The notes beneath the pieces are model-generated. The model made no database searches. It saw only the letters and a list, made by a program, of their open reading frames with translations, and was not told where the DNA came from. Below are positions 14,784-22,585 of a DNA stretch of 64,000 nt, piece by piece. Position 1 is the stretch's first letter; each line of letters starts with the position of its first letter. This DNA is from Thermanaerothrix solaris. GTDB taxonomy: Bacteria > Chloroflexota > Anaerolineae > Anaerolineales > Anaerolineaceae. Both the position numbers and the translations under genes were made by a program. The DNA lies in the NCBI RefSeq assembly GCF_032334255.1, contig NZ_JAUHMF010000002.1:1178001-1242000 (forward strand). The letters are read 5' to 3'.

Positions 14784-17561
14784 ATGAGCAGCGAAGAAAA
14801 AGCCTGGTATCAGTTATCCCCTAACGAGGTTGCTGAGTATCTCAACAGCGATGTGCATCAGGGTTTGAGCCATGAAGAGGCTCAACGTCGTCTTGCCGAG
14901 GTGGGACCTAATGAATTAGTTGAGCGAGGGATGAAGAGCCCCTGGCGTATCCTATGGGAACAACTCACCGGAATCATGGTTGTTATCCTGATCATCTCAG
15001 CCGTTATATCGGTGTTTTTACACGAATACACCGATGCCTTGGTGATCCTGGTTATTGTGGTACTCAACGCGTTATTGGGTTTTACTCAGGAATACCAGGC
15101 AGAGAAAGCTATGGCTGCCTTGAAAAAGATGGCGGTGCCCAAAGTTAAGGTGCGTCGTTCGGGGCACCTGGTTGAAATCTCGGCTCGTGAATTGGTGCCC
15201 GGCGATGTGATTCAACTTGAGGCTGGGGATGCCGTGCCAGCGGACGCGCGATTAATCGAAGCGGTGAATCTTCGGGTTCAAGAGGCAGTATTAACCGGTG
15301 AATCGGAGCCGGTGGAAAAGCGGGTGGAACCGATAAATGTGGAGCACTTACCGGTTGCCGATCAACGCAATATGGTGTTTATGGGCACCGTGGTAACCTA
15401 TGGACGGGGTAAGGCGCTGGTGGTCCGAACCGGGATGCGCACTGAACTTGGCAAAATCGCCGACATGATCCAATCGGTCGGGCAAGAATCAACCCCTCTG
15501 CAGAAGCGTTTAGAACAATTGGGGCGCGGGTTGGCGCTCGCGGCTTTGGGTATTGTGGCAATTGTGTTTACCTTGGGCGTATTACGAGGTGAGTCCGTTC
15601 GGGTCATGTTCCAAACGGCCATTAGCATGGCCGTTGCCGCTGTCCCCGAGGGGTTGCCGGCAGTGGTAACGATTGCCTTAGCGCTAGGTGCTCAGCGTAT
15701 GCTCAAGCGCAATGCCCTGATCCGTAAGTTGCCTGCGGTGGAAACCTTGGGTTCGGTAACGGTAATCTGCTCGGATAAAACAGGCACGCTAACCGAAAAT
15801 CGCATGACGGTAACGGTGATTGATGTTGCCGGGCACCGTGTGGATTTTCAGGAAGAAGTAAATTATTACCAGCCTGAGTCGGATCTTCACCCTCATCCTC
15901 TCTTAACCGGCCAGCCTTCGGTGGCGCTGATGTTATTGGGTGGAGCCCTGTGTAATGATGCTACGCTAGAACCCGCCGAAGAGGGTGGACGCCATGGGTT
16001 CGCGGCGGTGGGTGATCCTACGGAGGGGGCTCTGGTTATTGCAGCGGCTCAAGCCAATCTGCTAAAACAAGATTTGGAGTCCCTTTTCCCTCGCGTGCAA
16101 GAGTGGCCGTTTGATTCGGAACGCAAGCGGATGAGTACCTTGCATCGAGTTGAGCATGTTAAAGAGTGGCCGGTAGCGTTATCTTCTTTACGTGATCATC
16201 TATCAAGAACCTGGGAGCGTCCAGTTCAGTTTCTCATGTTTACCAAAGGGGCAGTGGATTCTTTATTGGAGGTGTGTGATCGCGTTTGGGTCAATAACCA
16301 AATCCAACCTTTGGATGAGACCTGGCGGGAGCGGATTGTGCGCGCCAATAACACGATGGCCCAAAGTGGTATGCGCGTTTTGGGGGTGGCTTTTCGCCCC
16401 TTCTGGGATGGGGACGAGAGTGATTCCTCAAGCAAGGCCGAAGAGTCTGGCTTAATCTTTGTTGGCATGTTTGGTCTGATTGACCCGGCTCGCCCTGAGG
16501 TTTTCCAGGCTGTACAGGTGGCAAAAACGGCTGGCATTCGTCCGGTGATGATCACCGGTGATCATCCTCTAACGGCTTTGTATATTGCCCGTACGTTGCG
16601 CATTGCCGAGGACGGTCGGGTCATGACCGGACGAGAATTAGCCCAACTCTCGGTAGCCGAATTGGAACAACAGGTCGAAGATATCCCGGTGTTTGCCCGG
16701 GTTTCCCCTGAGCACAAGTTAAAGATCGTGGAAGCCTTGCAGAATCGTGGTCATATTGTGGCCATGACCGGTGATGGCGTCAATGATGCGCCAGCACTAA
16801 AAAAGGCCGATATTGGGGTGGCCATGGGAATTACGGGCACCGATGTATCCAAAGAAGCGGCGGATATGGTGCTGTTGGATGATAACTTTGCCACCATTGT
16901 GGCCGCGGTAGAAGAAGGTCGGCGCATCTACGACAATATCCGTAAATTCATCAAATATACACTGACCTCTAACATGGGTGAAATCATGGCAATGCTGTTA
17001 GGCCCATTTGTGGGGCTTTCTCTCCCTCTTACACCGTTGCAGATCTTGTGGATTAACCTCGTGACAGACGGTTTGCCCGGTTTGGCCTTGACAGTCGAGC
17101 CAGCCGAGCGCGATGTTATGCGCCGCAAACCATTCTCGCCGAAAGAAAACATCTTTGGGCGTGGCTTGGCCATCAGCGTTTTGCTGATCGGGATCGAAAT
17201 GGGGGTGATCTCCCTCTTGGCAGGCTTGTGGGCACTCTACACCGGACGCACCGAAACCTGGCAAACGATGATCTTCACAACCTTAACCCTAGCCCAAATG
17301 GGGAACGTTTTAGCCATTCGCTCGGATCGCGAACCCTTGATTCGATTGGGGATTTTCTCCAACCCTCTGTTACTGGCGGCGGTTCTATTGACCTTTGTGC
17401 TTCAGATGGCAGTGGTTTACGTGCCGTTTTTGCAAAATATCTTTCGCACTCGCCCCTTGCCTCTGGTAGACCTTCTGGTCAGTTTGGTGCTAAGTAGCGT
17501 CGTTTTCTTAAGTATTGAGGCGGTAAAATGGGTACGGTTGTGGCGTTCACAAAATCGCTAA
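14784..17561 (+). CDS. P-type cation-transporting ATPase, probable Mn2+/Ca2+ exporter
   Basis: A 925-residue P2-type ATPase. In order: N-terminal cation ATPase domain, actuator domain with LTGESEPVEK (about 172-181), M4 motif VPEGLPAVVT (about 286-295), phosphorylation site SDKTGTLTENR with Asp331, nucleotide domain, hinge TGDGVNDAPALKKADIG (about 661-677), and a C-terminal bundle of about six spans with NLVTDGLPG in M6. PEGLP in M4 and the N-x-x-x-D of M6 are typical of Ca2+/Mn2+ pumps of the SERCA/PMR1 type. Control by the Mn riboswitch suggests Mn2+ efflux as the main role, though Ca2+ transport cannot be excluded. Two extra loops in the nucleotide domain carry acidic and Ser-rich stretches. 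Confidence 0.92.
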   Translation: MSSEEKAWYQLSPNEVAEYLNSDVHQGLSHEEAQRRLAEVGPNELVERGMKSPWRILWEQLTGIMVVILIISAVISVFLHEYTDALVILVIVVLNALLGFTQEYQAEKAMAALKKMAVPKVKVRRSGHLVEISARELVPGDVIQLEAGDAVPADARLIEAVNLRVQEAVLTGESEPVEKRVEPINVEHLPVADQRNMVFMGTVVTYGRGKALVVRTGMRTELGKIADMIQSVGQESTPLQKRLEQLGRGLALAALGIVAIVFTLGVLRGESVRVMFQTAISMAVAAVPEGLPAVVTIALALGAQRMLKRNALIRKLPAVETLGSVTVICSDKTGTLTENRMTVTVIDVAGHRVDFQEEVNYYQPESDLHPHPLLTGQPSVALMLLGGALCNDATLEPAEEGGRHGFAAVGDPTEGALVIAAAQANLLKQDLESLFPRVQEWPFDSERKRMSTLHRVEHVKEWPVALSSLRDHLSRTWERPVQFLMFTKGAVDSLLEVCDRVWVNNQIQPLDETWRERIVRANNTMAQSGMRVLGVAFRPFWDGDESDSSSKAEESGLIFVGMFGLIDPARPEVFQAVQVAKTAGIRPVMITGDHPLTALYIARTLRIAEDGRVMTGRELAQLSVAELEQQVEDIPVFARVSPEHKLKIVEALQNRGHIVAMTGDGVNDAPALKKADIGVAMGITGTDVSKEAADMVLLDDNFATIVAAVEEGRRIYDNIRKFIKYTLTSNMGEIMAMLLGPFVGLSLPLTPLQILWINLVTDGLPGLALTVEPAERDVMRRKPFSPKENIFGRGLAISVLLIGIEMGVISLLAGLWALYTGRTETWQTMIFTTLTLAQMGNVLAIRSDREPLIRLGIFSNPLLLAAVLLTFVLQMAVVYVPFLQNIFRTRPLPLVDLLVSLVLSSVVFLSIEAVKWVRLWRSQNR

Positions 17562-17586
17562 ACTGATACTGAGGAATTACCTGTCT

Positions 17587-18882
17587 ATGGATTGGTCGCT
17601 ATTTCCGTTCACAACCCGATGGGAGAAGGAGGGGTTACAGATAGGGGGGTGTCAGATTTCGGATTTGGTCAAGATCCACGGCACCCCCCTTTACCTCTAT
17701 GATGCTGCAACCTTGCGAGGACATATTCAGAGGTTGAGGCAGTTGGTGCATGAGTATTATCCAGGTGACGCTGTGGTGACCTATGCTGCGAAAGCCTATT
17801 TTGCACCCGCTCTGGCACGACGTTTAGCCGCTTGGGGGATCGGGGTAGATGTGGTTAGCCAGGGAGAATTACAGGTGGCGTTAAAGGCTGGCTTTTCGCC
17901 CTCGGTGATTCATCTCCACGGCAACAACAAGTCCGAGGATGAAATTGCCACTGCGTTGGAAGTTGGGATTCAAGCCATTGTGGTGGATAGCCTAGATGAA
18001 CTGGAATGGGTGGAGCAAATGGCACAAAATCGGCGCTGCCGGGCTCATATCTGGTTACGAATTACACCAGGCATTGCGGCGCACACCCACCCTCATATTC
18101 AAACTGCCCACACTCAGAGTAAGTTTGGCCTCTATCTCGATACCGGAGAGGCGTTAGAGGCTATTCGAAAAGCCCGAGCAAGTCACTGGTTGCATTTGCG
18201 CGGTCTTCATACCCATTTGGGTTCACAAATTTTTGAGGTTGAGCCTTATCGTGAAGCCATCGAGGCGCTATTTGCGTTGGCGGAACAAGCCAATTTCGTG
18301 CCCGAGGAATTCAGTCCGGGTGGAGGGTGGGGTGTACGCTATCGTTCGGATGATCCCCCTGATGATCCCTTACCGTGGATTCGTGTCGTGGGCGAGAGCG
18401 TTGAGCAAGCGTGCGAACAACGTCACTGGCCATTGCCGCGGCTGGTCATTGAGCCGGGGCGGTGGCTGATTGCTCAGGCCGGTGTAGCGATTTACCGTGT
18501 GGGCTCGCAAAAACGAACTGTGGATGGGGTGCAAATTATCGCCGTGGATGGAGGAATGGCCGACAATCCCCGCGTGGCTCTGTATGGGGCGCGCTATACG
18601 GCAGTTCCCCTTGGGTATGAAAATTTCTCGGGACAATACCATCCCAGCCGTGTTGTGGGGCGCTTCTGCGAATCGGGGGATATCTTGATCGAGACCATTA
18701 ATCTTCCTTCCCTGCGGCGCGGTGATTTGCTCGCCATTCCCGTGGCCGGAGCGTATCAGTTAAGCATGGCATCTAACTACAATATGGTCGGACGTCCGGC
18801 CGTGCTGTGGTTGGAAGAGGGACGGGTTGAAATGCTTCAGCCGCGCGAAGAGGTCCTTAATTCTTCCTGGTGGAACGGGTAA
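17587..18882 (+). CDS. lysA: diaminopimelate decarboxylase
   Basis: A 431-residue pyridoxal-phosphate enzyme of the alanine racemase-like fold III class; it decarboxylates meso-diaminopimelate to L-lysine. Visible features: the PLP lysine region VTYAAKAYFAPALARR (K about 65), HGNNKSEDEI (about 118-127), HLGSQIFE (about 210-217), the phosphate-binding Gly stretch SPGGGWGVRY, EPGRWLIAQAG, and the active-site Cys in CESGDIL near residue 362. It lacks the C-terminal extension of some homologues but is full length for the family. Ribosome site GAGGAA. It follows the ATPase gene after 25 bases, so readthrough is possible. A terminator follows. Confidence 0.92.
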   Translation: MDWSLFPFTTRWEKEGLQIGGCQISDLVKIHGTPLYLYDAATLRGHIQRLRQLVHEYYPGDAVVTYAAKAYFAPALARRLAAWGIGVDVVSQGELQVALKAGFSPSVIHLHGNNKSEDEIATALEVGIQAIVVDSLDELEWVEQMAQNRRCRAHIWLRITPGIAAHTHPHIQTAHTQSKFGLYLDTGEALEAIRKARASHWLHLRGLHTHLGSQIFEVEPYREAIEALFALAEQANFVPEEFSPGGGWGVRYRSDDPPDDPLPWIRVVGESVEQACEQRHWPLPRLVIEPGRWLIAQAGVAIYRVGSQKRTVDGVQIIAVDGGMADNPRVALYGARYTAVPLGYENFSGQYHPSRVVGRFCESGDILIETINLPSLRRGDLLAIPVAGAYQLSMASNYNMVGRPAVLWLEEGRVEMLQPREEVLNSSWWNG

Positions 18883-18888
18883 CCAAAT

Positions 18889-18920
18889 CCGGGGTGGGAA
18901 TTGCCCACCCCGGTAATTTT
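18889..18920. terminator. bidirectional terminator between lysA and nrdJ
   Basis: A perfect 10-base-pair stem: CCGGGGTGGG (18889-18898) with CCCACCCCGG (18904-18913), loop AATTG, followed by TAATTTT. It lies in the 61-base gap between convergent genes. Confidence 0.8.
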
Positions 18921-18943
18921 GGAATTAAGGTGATAGTCAAAGC

Positions 18944-21532
18944 TCAGCACTCACTGAAACCGCAGGCATAACACTTGCGGCAACCTTCTTCATTAACAAC
19001 CGCCGCCTGACCGCACTCAGGACACAGATCGCCAAATTCTAACAGTGGCTGATTTCTGAGAAGGAATTCATCCGATTCCGGGGCAGGGATAGAGGGGGTG
19101 GGGGAGGTACTGCCCTGGGACTGAGCTTTGAGCCGTTCTTCACGTTGGCGGAGATACTCATCGAGAATTTGGCCTACACCGTCAGGGAGTGAGCGCACCC
19201 GGTTAGGTCCAAAGCCTAGTGACCGTCCTCCGCCGATGCCCAGCAACTGGTCTGCGGCCTCGCGCAAACGACGCGCGGGTTCTATTGGTGAGGCTAGGCG
19301 CAGGATGTAGGACAGCAAACGGCCAATGGCTTCGGAAACAGCAGCGGTATCCGAACCAGCCTTCGCTGTATTGACAAAGACTTCAAATGGCTGGGCATCG
19401 CCGTTTTCGTTAATGGTAATAAATGCCTTACCCAGGGGTGTCTGGATCGAGTATGTGAAGCCGGGGAGGTAGCGTGGGCGGGGTTTCTTAAGGTCATGCC
19501 AAATAGGAAGTTGCTGTGGGGTTTCAGCCTTATGAGGTTCTTCAACCTGTTTCTTCTTTTCGGCGGTTGCCAAAGTCTCCAGGACCACCTTCTCGCGCGA
19601 TCCGGTTACATAGACGGTTAGTCCCTTGCAGCCCAGTTTCCAGGCCAACATATACGCCGTAGCTACATCCTCTTCAGTGGCATGTTCGGGAAAGTTAATG
19701 GTCTTCGAAATGGAATTATCCACAAAAGCCTGCAGGGTGGCTTGCATTCGTACATGCTCTTCAGCAGTAATATCGGATGCTACCACGAACACGTTGCGGA
19801 TAGATTCGGGTACGTCGGGAATATTCTGGCAGGTGCCTTCCTTGAGCACTTGCTCGAAAATCTCGCGGCGTTTTTCTTCTGGGATGCCAGCGTCGAGCAG
19901 AGCCTTTTCAAAGCGTGGGCTGACATAAGTTAGTTGTAAATCCTTCCCATTGTCGTTGACATGGCGGATATACGCCAAGGCGAAAACCGGCTCACAGCCG
20001 TAACCCTCGCATCCGGCCACGGTTGCAATCGTGCCAGTGGGGGCAATGGTAGTTTGAGCGGCGTTACGAATGCCGTATTGACGAATTCCAGCAACAACCT
20101 CGTTCCAATCGAGTGCCGGGCGTCCCCAATCCCGCTGGTATGGAGTCAGGGGTTTAGGGGGTGTCCAGGTCAGGTTCTCCGGGTCGTAGATACTGCCCTT
20201 GATAGCGGGGAAAGGGCCGCGTTCGCGAGCCAGATCAATGCTGGTTTTCATGGCATGGAAGCGGATGAATTCCATGACCTGAGCCGCAAATTCCTGGCCC
20301 TCATCCGAGCCATAGCGCACGCCAACATGGTACATCAAATCAGCCAGCCCCATAATCCCCAAGCCGATACGGCGTGCCCGGTGCGCCGCCTCTTTGAGTT
20401 GAGGGACAGCAGGAACGTAAGCATTGGCATCTACGACATCATCCAAGAATCGCGTGGCGGTTACGACCGATTGACGCAAGGCTTCCCAATCTACCGTGCC
20501 ATCCGGGCCACAATGTTCGTTCAGATTGATGGAACCCAAGCAGCAGTTCTCATAGGGGCCAAGCCACTGTTCACCACAGGGGTTAGTAGCTTCCAGAGGA
20601 TAGAGATGGGGAACGGGGTTAGACCGATTGGCGGTATCCAGGAAGAGAACACCGGGCTCGCCGTTGTGATGGGCTTGTTTGACGATTTTGTTGAAGAGAT
20701 CGCGGGCACGCACACGCCGATAGGTCACGATAGGCACACCAGCGGCTTCAAGTTGTTCTAAGGTGCCGCGTACTTCACGGTAGCGGGGGGAACGCACGTC
20801 GGGAAAGCGCAGTTCCCATTCTTCATCGTTTTCTACAGCGCGCATGAAAGCATCGGTGATGCCAACAGATATGTTAAAGTTGGTGATGGCGTTTTCATCG
20901 GTTTTGCAGGTTATGAATTCTTCTATGTCAGGATGGTCTACGCGTAATACCCCCATGTTAGCCCCGCGCCGTGTACCCCCTTGGGCAATCTCACCAAAGG
21001 CGTGATCATAAACGCGGAGGAAGCCGACAGGCCCGGTGGCTTGGCCGGCGGAAGATTTGACCAGCGCCCCTTTCGGGCGCAAGCGGGAGAATGAAAAACC
21101 ATTGCCGCCGCCGGTTTGCTGAATGAGTGCAGCGTCGCGTAGCGTTTGGAAGATGCCATCGGGTTCGCGTCCCATGTCATCGCTAATCGGGAGCACAAAG
21201 CACGCTGCCAGTTGCCCTAACGGGGTACCTGCACCGGTAAATGTGGGTGAGTTGGGGAAGAATTTCTTCGAGGTCAGCAGGCGATAATAATCCCGTGCCA
21301 CCTGCATGACATCGTTGCCCCATTGCTCCTCAACTTTAGCCACGTGGTAGGCAACGCGCCAGAACATTTCTTCCACAGTTTCCACCGGTTGCCCATCTTC
21401 ACCCCGGCGCACATAACGACGGATCAGCACTTGGCGGGCGTTATCGGTAAGATGGACTGTCGGTAAATCCTTGGGTAGGGGAGGGGTCGGCAACAGGCCG
21501 TTTTTGGTGGGGGTGTGATTTTTGGTAACCAT
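18944..21532 (-). CDS. nrdJ: vitamin B12-dependent (class II) ribonucleoside-diphosphate reductase
   Basis: An 862-residue adenosylcobalamin-dependent reductase that makes deoxyribonucleotides without oxygen. Markers: GGTRRGANMGVL, the active-site region ATNPCGEQ followed by YENCCLGSINLNEHC, the loop TIAPTGTIATVAGCEGYGCEPVFAL and a C-terminal Cys-rich tail CPECG...CRKCYACGFSEC, a zinc-type swivelling thiol tail. No internal ATP-cone is obvious at the N-terminus. The start ATG has AAGGAG 5 bases upstream. The gene lies 10 bases after nrdR and is co-transcribed with its repressor. Confidence 0.95.
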   Translation of the reverse strand: MVTKNHTPTKNGLLPTPPLPKDLPTVHLTDNARQVLIRRYVRRGEDGQPVETVEEMFWRVAYHVAKVEEQWGNDVMQVARDYYRLLTSKKFFPNSPTFTGAGTPLGQLAACFVLPISDDMGREPDGIFQTLRDAALIQQTGGGNGFSFSRLRPKGALVKSSAGQATGPVGFLRVYDHAFGEIAQGGTRRGANMGVLRVDHPDIEEFITCKTDENAITNFNISVGITDAFMRAVENDEEWELRFPDVRSPRYREVRGTLEQLEAAGVPIVTYRRVRARDLFNKIVKQAHHNGEPGVLFLDTANRSNPVPHLYPLEATNPCGEQWLGPYENCCLGSINLNEHCGPDGTVDWEALRQSVVTATRFLDDVVDANAYVPAVPQLKEAAHRARRIGLGIMGLADLMYHVGVRYGSDEGQEFAAQVMEFIRFHAMKTSIDLARERGPFPAIKGSIYDPENLTWTPPKPLTPYQRDWGRPALDWNEVVAGIRQYGIRNAAQTTIAPTGTIATVAGCEGYGCEPVFALAYIRHVNDNGKDLQLTYVSPRFEKALLDAGIPEEKRREIFEQVLKEGTCQNIPDVPESIRNVFVVASDITAEEHVRMQATLQAFVDNSISKTINFPEHATEEDVATAYMLAWKLGCKGLTVYVTGSREKVVLETLATAEKKKQVEEPHKAETPQQLPIWHDLKKPRPRYLPGFTYSIQTPLGKAFITINENGDAQPFEVFVNTAKAGSDTAAVSEAIGRLLSYILRLASPIEPARRLREAADQLLGIGGGRSLGFGPNRVRSLPDGVGQILDEYLRQREERLKAQSQGSTSPTPSIPAPESDEFLLRNQPLLEFGDLCPECGQAAVVNEEGCRKCYACGFSEC

Positions 21533-21542
21533 GGGAACTCCT

Positions 21543-21992
21543 TCATCCTTCTAAAAGTCGGTCAATCTCTTCGCGGATCGCTCTTAAATCATTAAGGTTA
21601 AGATAGACGATGGCATAGCGGATATAAGCGATTTGATCGAGTTCCTTCAGCCCTGCTATGACCATATCGCCAATCACGCGTGAAGGCACTTCAGCCCGCC
21701 CCATTTGCTGGAGGGATGATTCGATCTCGCCGACCAAGCGCTCGATTTCTGCTGCTGAGACGGGCCGCTTAGCACAGGCAATGCGGATGCCTCGCACCAA
21801 TTTTTCGCGATCGAATTCTTCCCGCGTTCCATCTTTCTTGACCACCAGCGGGGTGGCTAAGATGGGCCGTTCGTAAGTACTGAAGCGCTGATGGCATTTC
21901 TCGCATTCACGGCGGCGTCGGATTCCACCACGCTGGTCGTGTGTGGTATCCAGTACACGGGTGTATTCGTTTTGGCAGTAGGGACAGCGCAA
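21543..21992 (-). CDS. nrdR: transcriptional repressor NrdR
   Basis: A 149-residue NrdR, the nucleotide-sensing repressor of ribonucleotide reductase genes. The N-terminus is a zinc ribbon (CPYC...CEKC) followed by the basic stretch GGIRRRRECEKC, and residues from about 48 form an ATP-cone (VVKKDGTREEFDREKL). Length is standard. The start codon is TTG at 21990-21992, which gives the canonical MRCPYC start and has GGAGG upstream. It is the first gene of the nrdR-nrdJ unit. Its leader of about 200 bases contains a candidate NrdR box, suggesting autoregulation. Confidence 0.95.
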   Translation of the reverse strand: MRCPYCQNEYTRVLDTTHDQRGGIRRRRECEKCHQRFSTYERPILATPLVVKKDGTREEFDREKLVRGIRIACAKRPVSAAEIERLVGEIESSLQQMGRAEVPSRVIGDMVIAGLKELDQIAYIRYAIVYLNLNDLRAIREEIDRLLEG

Positions 21993-22150
21993 GGGTCAAC
22001 ACCTCCAAAAAGAAATCCAAGGGCAACTGACGGTAGAGAGTCGTTGGATATTACGATGACCGGACACAGACCAAAACAATCTACAATGGGTTCTTAATCA
22101 CCACCCTTTGGGGTACGGGAAACTTTTACAACTCGTCATTTGAGCGAATG

Positions 22151-22174
22151 AGAACCCCTATATATGGGGGTTCT
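22151..22174 (-). promoter_or_regulatory. candidate NrdR box in the nrdR leader
   Basis: Near-perfect palindrome with arms AGAACCCC (22151-22158) and GGGGTTCT (22167-22174) around a TATATATG core. On the minus strand the core reads CCATATATAG, close to the NrdR consensus CwATATATwG. It lies about 25-45 bases after the probable start of nrdR transcription. A partial second copy (ACCCCCATATAT on the minus strand) lies at 22284-22295, upstream of the promoter. Confidence 0.6.
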
Positions 22175-22205
22175 CTTTTGAATATGCCGTATATTTACTG
22201 GTGTT

Positions 22206-22234
22206 ATTTTAGCATAACTTAGCGAGTTATGCAA
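22206..22234 (-). promoter_or_regulatory. nrdR promoter with palindromic spacer
   Basis: Minus strand: TTGCAT (22229-22234), 17-base spacer, TAAAAT (22206-22211) preceded by TG (extended -10). An inverted repeat, GCATAACT (22212-22219) and AGTTATGC (22225-22232) with a 5-base gap, fills the spacer and part of the -35. This is the expected place for a repressor operator. The regulator is not identifiable. Confidence 0.6.
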
Positions 22235-22276
22235 TATGCCAAGGGCATCTGTAACCTTAAAATTCCTGATCCGACC

Positions 22277-22335
22277 GGGGATCATATATGGGGGTCTGTC
22301 GGGGGATGTGGTGGGGGATTATCTGGTGGTTGGGG
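22277..22335 (+). other. cluster of five G-runs upstream of nrdR
   Basis: G-runs of 4, 5, 5, 5 and 4 at 22277-22280, 22290-22294, 22301-22305, 22313-22317 and 22332-22335. The first four have gaps of 9, 6 and 7 bases, so a G-quadruplex is possible on the plus strand. The cluster lies upstream of the nrdR promoter and overlaps the partial NrdR-like site. Confidence 0.4.
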
Positions 22336-22391
22336 TCTGGATAAGTGTGATTTTTTCCATAATTAGGGGCGAGATTATACCCGTATAAAGG

Positions 22392-22578
22392 GGTTAGACG
22401 AAGGGCTGCTCGCCGGAGGAACGAGCAGCCCTAACCAGAAGGAGCGACAAGCAGTCGCAATAGAGCAAACTGAAGTTAAGGTCTAGAAAAGACCCTTCCC
22501 TTCAGCCGATGCCGGTTATGATCGGCATACGTGTTTTATAGGATAAGGCGATCAAGATCAGGGCGAGCCTGCTTGATC
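22392..22578. other. chain of five stem-loops after ftsZ; possible structured RNA
   Basis: Consecutive perfect stems: AGGGCTGCTCG with CGAGCAGCCCT (22402-22412, 22422-22432) inside GGTT/AACC; GCGAC/GTCGC (22444-22448, 22454-22458); CTGAAG/CTTCAG enclosing GGTCT/AGACC (22470-22505); GCCGAT/ATCGGC or the competing ATGCCG/CGGCAT (22505-22528); and GATCAAG-CAGG with CCTG-CTTGATC (22550-22578). The last is 7 bases beyond the ftsZ stop and could end the dcw transcript. The pairing does not show which strand is used. No tmRNA, SRP, RNase P or tRNA signature is visible. Confidence 0.45.
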
Positions 22579-22585
22579 CACTGGC

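Noticed and set aside
19961..20761. Long plus-strand open frame (266 codons) opposite nrdJ
   Set aside because: It is antisense to the conserved core of nrdJ, has no ribosome site and no protein-like composition; it is a codon-usage shadow.
21993..22205. Cobalamin riboswitch before nrdR-nrdJ
   Set aside because: The leader of about 200 bases lacks a recognisable B12 box, even though NrdJ uses B12.
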